Assembly (NCBI RefSeq): GCF_900163645.1
Contig: NZ_FUKM01000046.1
Coordinates: forward strand, 186,001-250,000
Length of the DNA stretch: 64,000 nucleotides
Direction of reading: 5' to 3'
Source: Halomonas citrativorans
GTDB lineage: Bacteria > Pseudomonadota > Gammaproteobacteria > Pseudomonadales > Halomonadaceae
Shown: positions 51,275-61,833 of the stretch, piece by piece
Numbering within the stretch: position 1 is the stretch's first letter
Layout of the letters: each line of letters opens with the position of its first letter
The notes under the pieces: model-generated
The model's input: only the letters and a program-made list of their open reading frames with translations
Told to the model about the DNA's origin: nothing
The model's database searches: none
Position numbers and translations under genes: made by a program

Positions 51275-53448
51275 ACATTCACCTCTCGGCTAACGCTGCC
51301 CAATTGGCGAATGGCGTCGCGCGCCATAAAGGCGTACATCAACGCATCCAGCATGGCCGTATCGCGGCGTTTTCGGCGCGTGCCCAACAGGCTGAGTAGA
51401 TCGCTACGCAGACTGGACGCCTCATCATCATCCGCGTTATCCAAATGCCCGACCACTGACGCGACGCCGCTGGCTAACAGTAGACGTACTTCTGGATCCA
51501 CGTCCCCGCTATCGGCCTCTTTAAACTGCTGCAACACGCGTTTGGTGAGCGCTGCCAAGCCCTCACTTTGCAGCTGAATGACCAGTTGGAAAAGTACATC
51601 GGCGCCTAAACGAGCCGGCGTCAACCAGTAGCGCCGGGCAACGACCTTGGCACTTTCGGGGTCACGAACCTCCCCATACCACGCAAGCAGTACACTGCCC
51701 GCCTCATTTTGCACTTCGGCATAGGCGGTCCATAACTGCATGGACTGGCCACGAAACCGCACGCTGACATGATGGCTGAGCGTGCTTTGTTCAAATAGTC
51801 CACGTAGCGCAGAACGCTCGCCATGAAAGTATACGCGCTGTGCAGATGTCACAAGGCTGACCCAAGTCAGCTGTTGCTCATTCAGCCACTGCACGGTTTC
51901 TGCCGGAGGCAGCACGGGCAATAGATGCACCGTGGCGCCCGCCTCCATTCGTGTCTCAAGCCTGGCCTGCCAACCCGCAGGTTGGCGATGTTGAAGCATG
52001 GGGACGGCATGCCAAGCGCCCCGTTCGTCCATGCTGATATCCGGCATCGACCAATCACAGCCACGCTCGTTACGGCGTGCCGCCCATACCACACCGGGGG
52101 TGGGTAACGCGTGCGGCAACAGACGAGTAAGCTGCGCGCTCTGTAGCTCGCTCGGCAAAGCGCTAACATCCCACATGGCTTCCAGCGTGGCGAAGCCTGC
52201 CAAACGCTGGCGCAGCCGCGTCAGTAGTAGTGACAGCCTCCGCCCTTGGCCAAGCACATCTCGCGACCAGCGAGGCATGCTAGCCGGTGCCGTGAAGCCA
52301 GGCTGCGGCGCTGCTTTCGCCTGGCTTTCCAACGCCTGGTTGATCAGCGCATCCGGCAGCGCCACGCTCATATCTTCGGGTACTTGCTGCCCATGAGAGC
52401 TAAACAGCACGCGCATACCATGACGGATAACAATATCCAGCACGGGGGCTAGTCGGCCAGCTTCATCCTGCTTGGTAATAATACAGTCATCAAGCTCAGC
52501 GCCTGCCGCCCGCGCGGCCTGACGATAACGCAGCACGACTTCTTCCAGGGTTTCTGGCTGGCTAGCCGCGTTCAACAGCAGTACCAGTCTTACCGTGGAA
52601 CTTCCGTCCTGCAAATGCGCAATTTGATCAATCACACGCTGGTCACGCTGGCTCATCCCAACCGTATCAATCATGACCCACTGCTTGCCGTGAAGGCGGC
52701 CCAACAGATCATCGACCGGTTGCTCAGCATCAAGGGCGTACATGGGGGTATCCAACAGGCGTGCGTAAATCCTGAGCTGCTCATGGGCGCCGATACGAAA
52801 GCTATCCGTGGTGACCAGCGCGACGGGGCGTGTGCCATGCCGCATTACAAAGCGCGCCGCAAGCTTTGCGGTGGTCGTGGTTTTGCCTATTCCGGTAGGA
52901 CCGACCAAGGCGACGATGCCCGTTTGGTCAAAAAAACTGGCCTCGTCATTTAACACATGAAGCCTGCTTGTCAGCTGCTGGCGCAGCCAATCAAGCGGTT
53001 GCTCACTTTCAGGGCCAAGCGCTTTCAATGACGCTGGCAGACCCGCGAGCACTTCATCACCAAGCTCGGCGCTAAAGCCAACACGCGTCAACAACTGAGA
53101 AAGCCGTGCGTGCGTGTCGGCGGCTTGTTGCACCGTCCCGGTGGGCCGAGGCACCTGTTGGCTCGTTACCTGTTGGTTAGTTAAAAGCGCGCGCATATCT
53201 TGCATTTCACGCAGTAGGCGCTCACTCATGGCCTGAAGAGGGTCCGTCGCTGTAGCGGGTTCTACCGTACTTGCGGTTACCTCTAACGCGGCGTCGACAG
53301 GCTCGACAGCCTCATCGGCCATCGCCATGATTTCAACGCCGTCATCAGTACGGCGGTTCGCCAAAATTAGCGCATCATCTCCCAGCGTTTCACGCACCTG
53401 GCGCATGACATCACGACTGTTTGCTCCCGTAAAACGCCTAACGCTCAT
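51271..53448 (-). CDS. flhF: Flagellar SRP-type GTPase FlhF with a long C-terminal extension
   Basis: FlhF is an SRP-family GTPase that marks the flagellar assembly site, usually the cell pole. The 725-residue product has the N-terminal region (MSVRRFTGANSRDVMRQVRE), a variable part, and the NG domain: G1 GPTGIGKT (183-190), G3 DTVG (261-264, usually DTAG) and G4 TKQDE (325-329). Known FlhF proteins are about 430-500 residues and end near the NG domain. Here about 340 residues (385-725) follow with no domain I recognise. It starts 54 bases after flhA. Confidence 0.9.
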   Translation of the reverse strand: MSVRRFTGANSRDVMRQVRETLGDDALILANRRTDDGVEIMAMADEAVEPVDAALEVTASTVEPATATDPLQAMSERLLREMQDMRALLTNQQVTSQQVPRPTGTVQQAADTHARLSQLLTRVGFSAELGDEVLAGLPASLKALGPESEQPLDWLRQQLTSRLHVLNDEASFFDQTGIVALVGPTGIGKTTTTAKLAARFVMRHGTRPVALVTTDSFRIGAHEQLRIYARLLDTPMYALDAEQPVDDLLGRLHGKQWVMIDTVGMSQRDQRVIDQIAHLQDGSSTVRLVLLLNAASQPETLEEVVLRYRQAARAAGAELDDCIITKQDEAGRLAPVLDIVIRHGMRVLFSSHGQQVPEDMSVALPDALINQALESQAKAAPQPGFTAPASMPRWSRDVLGQGRRLSLLLTRLRQRLAGFATLEAMWDVSALPSELQSAQLTRLLPHALPTPGVVWAARRNERGCDWSMPDISMDERGAWHAVPMLQHRQPAGWQARLETRMEAGATVHLLPVLPPAETVQWLNEQQLTWVSLVTSAQRVYFHGERSALRGLFEQSTLSHHVSVRFRGQSMQLWTAYAEVQNEAGSVLLAWYGEVRDPESAKVVARRYWLTPARLGADVLFQLVIQLQSEGLAALTKRVLQQFKEADSGDVDPEVRLLLASGVASVVGHLDNADDDEASSLRSDLLSLLGTRRKRRDTAMLDALMYAFMARDAIRQLGSVSREVNV

Positions 53449-53502
53449 GTCTTACCTTTTGTTTGTACACATAGCTGACACGTTCGCTGCTTGCGGTCAT
53501 GG

Positions 53503-55584
53503 TTAGCGGCCACCCACTGTGGTGGTCACACGCAGCGTGCGGTCATCCGGAATTTCTGCTTGTGACATGACCACAAGATGGCGCAAACGACGGCGCAAAA
53601 AGCGTGATAACACGCCACGCAGCGAGTGCTGAACCACCAATACCGGTGCTTCCCCGCTACTTTCATGCTGCTCCAGAGCCTGCTGCGCCTGATCCATCAA
53701 GGTTTCAGCCAGGCCTGGCTCCATCGCGCCATTCCCGTTCATCGCCTGTATCAGTACCTGCTCCAGTTGGGCATCCAGCCCCATCACATTGAGGGTTTCC
53801 TGTCCGGCAAACCACTGCTGCGTAATGGCCCGGCCTAATGCAATACGCACCAGCGCGGTAAGCTCATTAGGATCTTTTTGATGACCGGCATGCTCTGCCA
53901 GGGTGTCCAGAATCGTGCGCATGTCACGAATAGACACATCCTCTTCCAGCAGATTCTGCAAAATACGTTGCAGAATGGTCAGAGAAATTGCCTTGGGCAC
54001 CACTTCTTCTACCAGTGATTTCTGCTCTTCGCCCAGCTTGTCGAGCAGCTTCTGGACCTCCTGGCGGCCCAGCATTTCGGGTGAATGTCGATGTAGCAAA
54101 TGATTAAGGTGAGTCGCAATAACGGTACTGGCATCGACCACAGTATAGCCATACACCTGGGCGTGCTCACGCTGATTGGTGTCGATCCAAACCGCGGGTA
54201 GACCAAAGGCAGGGTCGTGAGTGGCAGTCCCTTGCAGTTCCCCAGAGACCTGCCCCGGGTCAATGGCGAGCCACTTGCCTGTCTGCGCTTCGGCGCGACC
54301 TATTTCAGCGCCTTTCATGGAGAGCACGTAGGTATTAGGCGGCAGTTCCAGGTTGTCGCGGATATGCACCACCGGTGGCAGGAAACCGACCTCCTGAGCA
54401 AACTTTTTACGCACGCTTTTAATACGCCCCAGAAGCTCGCCTTTTTGGCGGGCATCGACCAGTGGGATTAAACGATGGCCCACTTCAAGTCCAAGGGTAT
54501 CGACCAGATGGACATCTTCCCAGCTGGCCTCAGGAGTTTCCTGGGTAACAGGTGCTTCTGTAGCGATCTCCTCTTGCACTTGGGCTTTCTGCTTGTGAAG
54601 CATCAAGAGCCAAGCCAAACCGCCCAGCAGTGCGGTAAAAAACAGAAAGACAAAGTTCGGCATGCCCGGCACCAGACCCAGCAGGCCCATAACCGCAGCT
54701 GCCAGAACCATCACCTGAGGGTTCACGAACAGCTGGCTGATCATTTGCTGACCAACATCCTGCTCGGTATTAACGCGCGATACCGTTACACCAGCCGCAG
54801 TGGAAATGACCAGCGCCGGAATCTGGGCAACCAGGCCGTCGCCAATCGTTAGCAGCGTATACGTACGGCCCGCATCGGCGAAGCTCATATCGTGCTGCAT
54901 CATACCAATCAACAGGCCACCGATAATGTTAACCACCATGATGACCAGGCCCGCCATGGCATCACCGCGTACAAATTTACTGGCACCGTCCATAGAGCCA
55001 TAAAAGTCGGCTTCCTGGGCGACTTCTGAACGACGCTTTTTGGCTTCTTCTTCACCAATCAAGCCAGCATTTAAATCGGCATCAATGGCCATCTGCTTGC
55101 CAGGCATTGCATCCAGCGTAAAACGTGCCCCGACCTCGGCAATTCGCCCAGCGCCCTTGGTGATCACCATGAAATTGATAATGACCAGTATCAAGAAGAC
55201 CACTAGGCCAACGGCAAAATTACCCCCTACCAGAAAGGTACCAAACGCTTCGATGACCTTACCGGCCGATGCGCCGCCCGCGTAGCCATCCATCAATACT
55301 ACCCGCGTTGAGGCGACGTTAAGCGAAAGACGCAGTAGCGTGGTAAATAGCAAAACAGCAGGAAACGCAGCAAAATCCAAAGGCTTTTCGGCAAACATGC
55401 TGACCAACAACACCATGATGGCCAAGGCGATGTTAAAGGTGAACAGCATATCCAGCGCAAAGGGCGGCAAGGGCAGGATCATCATGCCCAAAATCATTAA
55501 AATCAGCACCGGCCCGGCAAGCAGCTTCATGCGTACCTCGCCCATCCAGCCACGCTGAGAGACCAGTTGGTTTAAACCTTTCAT
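53503..55584 (-). CDS. flhA: Flagellar export apparatus protein FlhA
   Basis: FlhA forms the nonameric ring of the flagellar type III export gate. The 693-residue product has about eight N-terminal membrane segments (to about residue 330) with the conserved FHIPEP-type region AEVGARFTLDAMPGKQMAID, and a large cytoplasmic domain. Its start overlaps the flhB stop by 4 bases. Identification is certain. Confidence 0.97.
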   Translation of the reverse strand: MKGLNQLVSQRGWMGEVRMKLLAGPVLILMILGMMILPLPPFALDMLFTFNIALAIMVLLVSMFAEKPLDFAAFPAVLLFTTLLRLSLNVASTRVVLMDGYAGGASAGKVIEAFGTFLVGGNFAVGLVVFLILVIINFMVITKGAGRIAEVGARFTLDAMPGKQMAIDADLNAGLIGEEEAKKRRSEVAQEADFYGSMDGASKFVRGDAMAGLVIMVVNIIGGLLIGMMQHDMSFADAGRTYTLLTIGDGLVAQIPALVISTAAGVTVSRVNTEQDVGQQMISQLFVNPQVMVLAAAVMGLLGLVPGMPNFVFLFFTALLGGLAWLLMLHKQKAQVQEEIATEAPVTQETPEASWEDVHLVDTLGLEVGHRLIPLVDARQKGELLGRIKSVRKKFAQEVGFLPPVVHIRDNLELPPNTYVLSMKGAEIGRAEAQTGKWLAIDPGQVSGELQGTATHDPAFGLPAVWIDTNQREHAQVYGYTVVDASTVIATHLNHLLHRHSPEMLGRQEVQKLLDKLGEEQKSLVEEVVPKAISLTILQRILQNLLEEDVSIRDMRTILDTLAEHAGHQKDPNELTALVRIALGRAITQQWFAGQETLNVMGLDAQLEQVLIQAMNGNGAMEPGLAETLMDQAQQALEQHESSGEAPVLVVQHSLRGVLSRFLRRRLRHLVVMSQAEIPDDRTLRVTTTVGGR

Positions 55585-56747
55585 GGCGGTGCCTCATTGC
55601 CACTGGCCTGACGGCCAGGGGTTTGCATTTCCGGGGGTACCGGCAGATTATCGGGAGTTGGGGGCACCTCGCCTCCTTGTTGTCCAACATGCTTTAAGCG
55701 GTAAGCCCACGCCATCACTTCTGCCACCGCTGTATAAAGCTCGGCAGGCACTTCGGCCTCTAGATCCACATGATGATAAAGGGCGCGCGCCAGCGGTGCA
55801 GCCTCCAAGCGAGGAACGCCTGCCTCTATGCCCAGCTCGCGTATTTTTGCCGCAACGGCATCCGCCCCTTTGGCCACCAGTCGCGGTGCTCCCATGCTGC
55901 CCTCTTGATACATCAAGGCCACGGCATAATGCGTTGGGTTGGTAATAATAACGTCGGCCTCTGGCACCTTGCTCATCATTCTACCCCGAGCCATCGTCTG
56001 CTGCTGTTGACGAATGCGCCCTTTAACATGGGGGTCACCTTCTGACTCTTTATGCTCGCGCTTCACCTCTTCTTTACTCATGCGCAGCTTCTTGGCGTTA
56101 CTCCACAGCTGAAAAGGCACATCGATAAGAATGACGATCATTAGCGACAATACGACCAAACCAGCCGCCTGGGCCGCCATATTAAGCGCACTGACCAGTG
56201 CTTGATGCACGGGCTGATCCATTAGCGCTAAAAACTTACCCAGGTTGAGATACAAAAACGTCCCGGCCACGCTACCCACCAGCACCGACTTGGCAATCGC
56301 TTTCGCCAGCTCAATCAACGCTTGGGTCGAAAATATCCGCTTAACCCCTGCGATAGGGTTTAGCTTGGAGAGCTTGGGCTGCATGGACTTTGCGGATATC
56401 AGCCATCCCCCCAGTAAGGCAGGAGCCGTTAACGCAATGACCGCCAGCAGTAGAAATAGCGGCATCATGGTAAACAGCGTCCGCTGCCCCAGGTTTAGCG
56501 CATTGACCAGCATGGGCATCTCTTCCATGGCCTGGCGCCGGTCAAACATGAAAGCCTGCTCCATGACCATTCCCAACTGGTCATAAAAAATCTGCCCCAT
56601 GCCCCATAACCCACCGACACCGCCCAGCAGCAGCAAAAACGTGGTTAGCTCACGCGATCGAGGCACCTGCCCCTCTTCACGCGCTTTGCTTTTGCGCCTG
56701 GGCGTGGCCTCTTCGGTCTTTTCCTGATCGCTATCGTTATCTGCCAT
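55581..56747 (-). CDS. flhB: Flagellar export apparatus protein FlhB
   Basis: FlhB controls substrate switching of the flagellar export gate. The 388-residue product has the basic N-terminus (DSDQEKTEEATPRRKSKARE), four membrane segments, and the self-cleavage site NPTH (near residue 270) in its cytoplasmic domain. The C-terminus is Pro-rich. It is coupled to flhA. Confidence 0.97.
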   Translation of the reverse strand: MADNDSDQEKTEEATPRRKSKAREEGQVPRSRELTTFLLLLGGVGGLWGMGQIFYDQLGMVMEQAFMFDRRQAMEEMPMLVNALNLGQRTLFTMMPLFLLLAVIALTAPALLGGWLISAKSMQPKLSKLNPIAGVKRIFSTQALIELAKAIAKSVLVGSVAGTFLYLNLGKFLALMDQPVHQALVSALNMAAQAAGLVVLSLMIVILIDVPFQLWSNAKKLRMSKEEVKREHKESEGDPHVKGRIRQQQQTMARGRMMSKVPEADVIITNPTHYAVALMYQEGSMGAPRLVAKGADAVAAKIRELGIEAGVPRLEAAPLARALYHHVDLEAEVPAELYTAVAEVMAWAYRLKHVGQQGGEVPPTPDNLPVPPEMQTPGRQASGNEAPP

Positions 56748-56785
56748 GCTACATCCGGCTTAGCGTGCGTGGCGCACCATAAAGT

Positions 56786-56807
56786 CAGCCGCCCCAAGGG
56801 ACGGCTG
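56786..56807 (-). other. Intercistronic hairpin between cheZ and flhB
   Basis: CAGCCGTCC pairs with GGCGGCTG-type arms (9 bp, one G-U pair) around a four-base loop, followed by ACTTTAT. It may be a weak terminator or an mRNA-stabilising stem separating the chemotaxis and export parts of the operon. Confidence 0.5.
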
Positions 56808-56863
56808 AACAAAACGCTTATATTGCCAGATACGGCTTTTTACAATGCTCTAATAACGCGGCA

Positions 56864-57559
56864 TTAAAAGCCCAATTCGTCCAATAAGTCGTCCACCTGA
56901 TCCTGACCAGTGACGATATCGGGCGCACTCTCCTTGATTTGCGGGCCGTTCAACAAATCCTCTTTACGTCGTGCACTGTCGTTTTTCCACTGATCTTCGG
57001 CCTTGCGCTGCATCGATTCGCGTACCTGAGCACCCGGTACGTTGTCGATCAGCACCTGAACAAGCTGATGTTCGATCTCACGGATCACGTCCATCATTTT
57101 CTTGATCACCTGGCCGGTCAGATCCTGGAAGTCCTGAGCCATCATGATTTCAAGAAGCTCTTTACTCGTCGCCGCCGTCATCGTAGGCACATCGCTTAAG
57201 TAGCTGCGCGTATCCTTAACGAGCGCCTTGGCATCTTCCAGATCCTTGGGCGCTTCAAACCACTCAGCCCACTGCTTATCAAGCCCTTCAGCACGCTCAG
57301 AGAGTTCATCCTGAAGTGGCTGAGCACGATCAATCGCATTCAATGCGCGGTCGGCTGCCTGCTCGGTCATCGTGGCAACATAGTGCAGCCGATCTCGCGC
57401 ATCAGGAATGGCTTCAGCCGCTTTTTCGATCTCTTTATCCAATCCCAGCTCGCGCATATTATCGCGCAGCATGCGAGTAAGCTTGCCGATGCGATGAATT
57501 AGCTCTTCAGCGCCTTCCTCGGATAGCGGGTTAGAGTCGACCTGCTCATTCTGACTCAT
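56864..57559 (-). CDS. cheZ: CheY-phosphate phosphatase CheZ
   Basis: CheZ removes phosphate from CheY to reset chemotaxis signalling. The 231-residue product has the active-site helix AQDFQDLTGQVIKKMMDVI near residues 140-160 and the C-terminal CheY-binding peptide QDQVDDLLDELGF. It begins 42 bases after cheY. Confidence 0.96.
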   Translation of the reverse strand: MSQNEQVDSNPLSEEGAEELIHRIGKLTRMLRDNMRELGLDKEIEKAAEAIPDARDRLHYVATMTEQAADRALNAIDRAQPLQDELSERAEGLDKQWAEWFEAPKDLEDAKALVKDTRSYLSDVPTMTAATSKELLEIMMAQDFQDLTGQVIKKMMDVIREIEHQLVQVLIDNVPGAQVRESMQRKAEDQWKNDSARRKEDLLNGPQIKESAPDIVTGQDQVDDLLDELGF

Positions 57560-57601
57560 GGTATTATCTCCTCGCTCACCAGGCCCTTCGGCCCAGCCGC
57601 T

Positions 57602-57991
57602 TTATTTACCCATTTTTTCGAAGATTTTATTAAGCTTCTCTTCAAGGGTAGCCGCGGTAAATGGCTTAACGACGTAGCCGTTAGCACCCGCTTGAGCGGC
57701 TGCGATAATATTTTCTTTCTTGGCTTCTGCCGTTACCATCAATACCGGCAAATGCTTCAAGCCGTCATCCTCACGAATCTCCTTGAGCATTTCCAAACCG
57801 TCCAGGTTAGGCATATTCCAGTCAGAAACAACAAATTCAAAATCACCTGCACGCAGCTTATTAAGCGCGTCCTGACCATCTTCTGCTTCATCGACATTGG
57901 TAAAACCCAGCTCTTTAAGCAGGCTACGTACAATCCGGCGCATGGTAGGAAAGTCGTCGACTACCAAAAAGCTCATGTTCTTGTCGGCCAT
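57602..57991 (-). CDS. cheY: Chemotaxis response regulator CheY
   Basis: CheY-phosphate binds the flagellar switch to change rotation. The 129-residue single-domain product keeps the phospho-acceptor Asp57 ([12 protein letters not shown]), Thr87 and Lys109, with the acidic pocket [10 protein letters not shown]. It lies between the receptor gene and cheZ. Confidence 0.98.
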   Translation of the reverse strand: MADKNMSFLVVDDFPTMRRIVRSLLKELGFTNVDEAEDGQDALNKLRAGDFEFVVSDWNMPNLDGLEMLKEIREDDGLKHLPVLMVTAEAKKENIIAAAQAGANGYVVKPFTAATLEEKLNKIFEKMGK

Positions 57992-58042
57992 TGTTCATCC
58001 TCTTATCAATTCACGTCTTGATGACGAGTTATATAGTCAGGG

Positions 58043-59758
58043 TTAAAAAGCTTCCCACTCTGCGTGGTCGCTGTGGGTTGGCGTTGATCGTGGCGCGGAG
58101 GCCGCCGGTAAACTTTTTTCTGCAGCACGAGGCGGCGTAGAGCTCGCTTGCTTAGGCAGTGAAGTGCGCGGTGGCAATGAAGTACGCTGAGGCGTCTGAG
58201 ATCCTAGCAACTTAAATACGGCAACCGCCTGCTCTAACTGATTGGCCTGCTCTTCCAATGAGGCGGCAGCCGAGGAAGCTTCCTGGACAAGGGCAGCGTT
58301 TTGCTGGGTGACCTGATCCATCTGCCCAACCGCATGGCTCACCTGCTCAATGCCATCGCTTTGCTCCTGTGAAGCGGCCGATATCTCATCCATGATGTCA
58401 GTCACACGGCGCACGGCAGTGACAACGTCTGACATGGTAGAGCCCGCTTGCTCCACGAGCGTTGAGCCTTGCTTAATCTGGCTCACCGAGGCATCAATTA
58501 GCGTTCTGATTTCCTTGGCAGCATCGGCACTACGACTAGCAAGATTGCGCACTTCACCCGCCACCACCGCAAAGCCACGACCCTGTTCACCGGCACGTGC
58601 AGCCTCCACCGAGGCATTCAGTGCGAGGATATTGGTTTGAAACGCAATGGAGTCAATAACACTGGTGATATCGGCCACTTTTTGCGAACTTGTCGATATA
58701 CCATGCATCGTTTGAACCACTTGGCTGACCACTTGGCCACCGTGCTCAGCAGTTGTCGAGGCATCTGCCGCCAGCGTGCTGGCTTGACGCGAGTTATCTG
58801 CGTTCTGCTTCACGGTGGCCGTCATCTCTTCCATGCTGGCTGCGGTTTCCTCAATGGCCGCCGCTTGCTGCTCCGTACGTGAGGAAAGGTCGGCATTGCC
58901 GCTAGCGATTTCCCGCGTGCCATAGTGGATTTCAGAACTGCCCTCTCGGACCCGAGCAACAATCCCCGTCAGGTTTTGCTGCATGGTGGCCATCGCCGAA
59001 AACAGGCGACCAATCTCGTTATTGCCCGCCTCAGGTAGTGGTTGGGTAAGATCCGCTTCGGCAATTTTATTTAACCGTTTAACCGCATCGTTTAAGGGCG
59101 TCGTCACGGTGCGGCGTAAGCCAATATAAATGGCAAGCGTAACCAGCAACGCTATACCCAATGCAATGGCGCTAACCAGTTTAAAAAGGTTGCCTTGGGC
59201 GTGCGCTTCTTCGGCGATATTGTTAACTCGCTGAAAGCCATATTCAACGAACGCCGTCGTGCTAGCGGCAAGACTCATCAGCGGTTCACTTAACGCTTCG
59301 CGCAGGTCGTTATAGGTATTGATATCCATCTGTGCAAAGCTTTCGTGCTGCTGTTTTACTAGCGTCATCACGGCACGGAAGTTGTCGATTAACTCACTTC
59401 CTAACACTTCGCCTTGGGTTGTACGAGGAGTCGCCACAAAGTTCTCAAAACGGATCTCGGAACGCTCAATAAGGTCGGAGGCAATCTCCAACTGCTCGTT
59501 GGCTCGGCTCATCTGGCCGACCATTAGGTGATTCGAGGCGACCTCCATGGCCAACATGGCCTGGTTGAGTAGCGAATCGGCGCGATTAATCTGATTAAGC
59601 TGGTCGCTACTGATACGACCGTAAGTCGCCAGGTTTTCCTCTGACCGGCTCTCCGATAGAAAGCTGATGCTCGCCAGCATGATAATCAGCACAGCAAAAC
59701 ACACCAATGCAGCCACTACGGCTGCATGGATACTCAGGTTACGTAGTAAACGCATCAT
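58043..59758 (-). CDS. Methyl-accepting chemotaxis receptor
   Basis: The 571-residue product is a two-pass receptor: membrane segments at about residues 8-32 and 195-215, a periplasmic helical bundle between, HAMP, methylation helices and the conserved hairpin tip ([20 protein letters not shown]). It ends EWEAF, a possible tether for CheR/CheB like the E. coli NWETF. ATG at 59758 follows an AAGGGG site. The ligand is unknown. Confidence 0.93.
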   Translation of the reverse strand: MMRLLRNLSIHAAVVAALVCFAVLIIMLASISFLSESRSEENLATYGRISSDQLNQINRADSLLNQAMLAMEVASNHLMVGQMSRANEQLEIASDLIERSEIRFENFVATPRTTQGEVLGSELIDNFRAVMTLVKQQHESFAQMDINTYNDLREALSEPLMSLAASTTAFVEYGFQRVNNIAEEAHAQGNLFKLVSAIALGIALLVTLAIYIGLRRTVTTPLNDAVKRLNKIAEADLTQPLPEAGNNEIGRLFSAMATMQQNLTGIVARVREGSSEIHYGTREIASGNADLSSRTEQQAAAIEETAASMEEMTATVKQNADNSRQASTLAADASTTAEHGGQVVSQVVQTMHGISTSSQKVADITSVIDSIAFQTNILALNASVEAARAGEQGRGFAVVAGEVRNLASRSADAAKEIRTLIDASVSQIKQGSTLVEQAGSTMSDVVTAVRRVTDIMDEISAASQEQSDGIEQVSHAVGQMDQVTQQNAALVQEASSAAASLEEQANQLEQAVAVFKLLGSQTPQRTSLPPRTSLPKQASSTPPRAAEKSLPAASAPRSTPTHSDHAEWEAF

Positions 59759-59800
59759 TAGATCATCCCCTTGACCAAGCATTTTTTATAGTAAAACGGT

Positions 59801-60862
59801 TTATACCCGCTGGGAGCGACCGGAGGCAGCTACCATTGCCATCAAACGGGCGGGAATATCATCGAGTGCGGCAACTTCGACAGCGCCACCCATGGCTATC
59901 GCTTCACGCGGCATACCAAAGACCACACACGTCGCCTCGTTTTGGGCAACGGTAGGCGCGCCTGCTTGGCGCATTTCCAAAAGCCCCGCAGCCCCATCTT
60001 TGCCCATGCCGGTCAGGATCACCCCGATGGCGTTACGCCCAGCCTGTTCAGCGGCGGAATGAAACAGTACATCGACGGATGGCCGGTGCCGGTTGACCGG
60101 CGGCCCGCTGTCCAGGCGTGCCACATAGTTTGCTCCGCTGCGTACGAGCTTTAAGTGCTGGTCGCCAGGGGCAATGTAGGCGTGGCCCGGCAGCACACGT
60201 TCACCATCGGTCGCCTCTTTGACGGTTATTCGACACAACCGATCCAGGCGCTCGGCAAACGAGCGCGTAAACCCCCCCGGCATATGCTGGGTGATCAAAA
60301 TGGCAGGGGAGTTGGCAGGCAACGGCTCTAATACCGCACGGATGGCTTCCGTGCCGCCCGTGGATGCTCCGATGATAATCAGTTTTTCGCTTGAGACTAA
60401 CGGCGCTTTTAACTGTGCAGGCGGTGGAGCATTTTTATGGCGCGCCTGACGCGGCCGTGAACGTGCGGCCGCACGCAGCTTTTCGGCGATTTCATTGGCG
60501 TACTCCATCATGCCATGCCGAATACCCAGGCTTGGTTTGGCCACAAAGTCCAGCGCGCCAAGCTCAAGTGCACGCAGCGTAATTTCCGAACCGCTTTGCG
60601 TGAGCGATGACACCATCAAGACCGGCATGGGCCGCAGGCGCATCAGGCGTTCCAGAAAATCGAGCCCATCCATGCGCGGCATTTCAACGTCAAGCGTGAG
60701 CACATCAGGGTTGTGTTGCTTAATTAAATCCCTGGCAACCAGTGGATCAGGCGCCACGGCAACCACTTCCATGTCCGGCTGCGAGTTGATAATTTCAGTT
60801 AACAAATCACGAATCAGCGCCGAGTCATCGACACACAATACTTTGATCTTGGCAGCGCTCAA
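59801..60862 (-). CDS. cheB: Chemotaxis protein-glutamate methylesterase CheB
   Basis: CheB removes methyl groups from receptors when phosphorylated by CheA. The 353-residue product has a receiver domain with phospho-acceptor Asp58 ([12 protein letters not shown]), a linker, and a methylesterase domain with the serine in [13 protein letters not shown], then ITQHMPGG and [10 protein letters not shown]. The start is TTG at 60862, fixed by a near-perfect AAAGGAGG site 6 bases upstream and by the family N-terminus ([15 protein letters not shown]). Confidence 0.96.
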   Translation of the reverse strand: MSAAKIKVLCVDDSALIRDLLTEIINSQPDMEVVAVAPDPLVARDLIKQHNPDVLTLDVEMPRMDGLDFLERLMRLRPMPVLMVSSLTQSGSEITLRALELGALDFVAKPSLGIRHGMMEYANEIAEKLRAAARSRPRQARHKNAPPPAQLKAPLVSSEKLIIIGASTGGTEAIRAVLEPLPANSPAILITQHMPGGFTRSFAERLDRLCRITVKEATDGERVLPGHAYIAPGDQHLKLVRSGANYVARLDSGPPVNRHRPSVDVLFHSAAEQAGRNAIGVILTGMGKDGAAGLLEMRQAGAPTVAQNEATCVVFGMPREAIAMGGAVEVAALDDIPARLMAMVAASGRSQRV

Positions 60863-60954
60863 TGCACGCCTCCTTTGCAGTTAATGCCGGGTATACTGCC
60901 TTGTTTGCACGGATAACCACGCATTAGGCGTATAAAAACACGAAAATGGTTCCA

Positions 60955-61833
60955 TTAAGCCCGCGTGTATACCGTCTGGCCCCGCAGCTTGAACGCATCA
61001 CTAATATACGAAAAGTTTTCAGAGTGACCGGCAAACAGCAGGCCATCCGGCTTCATAAGGGGCGCAAACCGCTTAAGAATCTTTGCCTGCGTCTCTTTAT
61101 CGAAATAGATCATGATATTTCGACAAAAAATGGCATCAAACGGGCCTTTAATCGGCCACTGTGTCGACAGCAGATTAAGTGGCATAAACTCAACCAGCTC
61201 GGAAACTTCCGGGCGCACACGAGCGAGACCCTGTTGCTGCCCTGTACCCTTCTGAAAAAAGCGTTTCACACGGGCTTCATCTAACTTGCGCACCTGCTCT
61301 TGTGGATAAATACCGGCGCGCGCGCGGCTTAGGGCATCGGTATCGATATCGGTGGCAACGATTTTCGCCTGCGCCGCTTTGGGCCCCAGGGTTTCCAAAA
61401 GCGTCATGGCCAGTGAATAGGGCTCTTCGCCCGTTGAAGCGGCCGAACACCAAATAGTGACCGGGCTCTGTTTATGGCGAAGATGCTCTGCCAATAGGGG
61501 AAAATGGTGCGCCTCACGAAAAAACGCGGTCAGATTAGTGGTCAGCGCATTGGTAAACGCCTCCCACTCTTTTGCATCAGGCTGACGCTCCAGGCGCAAT
61601 AAGTAATCGCTAAAACGTGTCAAACCATGATGTCGAAGACGCTTGGCTAACCGGCTATAAACCATCTCGCGTTTGTGCTCGGCCAACACGATGCCAGCAC
61701 GCTGGTAAATAAGCTCTCGTATTCGTAAGAAATCCGCATCCGTGAGCATCAGATCTCGTTCAATCTGATGACTAGACGCCCACTGATTGGCGTCGACACC
61801 TGGTTCGCGTTGTTCGCTCAAAATTCTTCCCAT
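60955..61833 (-). CDS. cheR: Chemotaxis protein methyltransferase CheR
   Basis: CheR methylates receptor glutamates using S-adenosylmethionine. The 292-residue product has the N-terminal helical domain (about residues 30-110, with LTTNLTAFFREAHHF), then the methyltransferase domain (CSAASTGEEPYS, DIDTDALSRARAGIY, CRNIMIYFD). The ATG at 61833 lies inside the end of the receptor gene; a TTG overlapping the receptor stop is also possible. Confidence 0.96.
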   Translation of the reverse strand: MGRILSEQREPGVDANQWASSHQIERDLMLTDADFLRIRELIYQRAGIVLAEHKREMVYSRLAKRLRHHGLTRFSDYLLRLERQPDAKEWEAFTNALTTNLTAFFREAHHFPLLAEHLRHKQSPVTIWCSAASTGEEPYSLAMTLLETLGPKAAQAKIVATDIDTDALSRARAGIYPQEQVRKLDEARVKRFFQKGTGQQQGLARVRPEVSELVEFMPLNLLSTQWPIKGPFDAIFCRNIMIYFDKETQAKILKRFAPLMKPDGLLFAGHSENFSYISDAFKLRGQTVYTRA

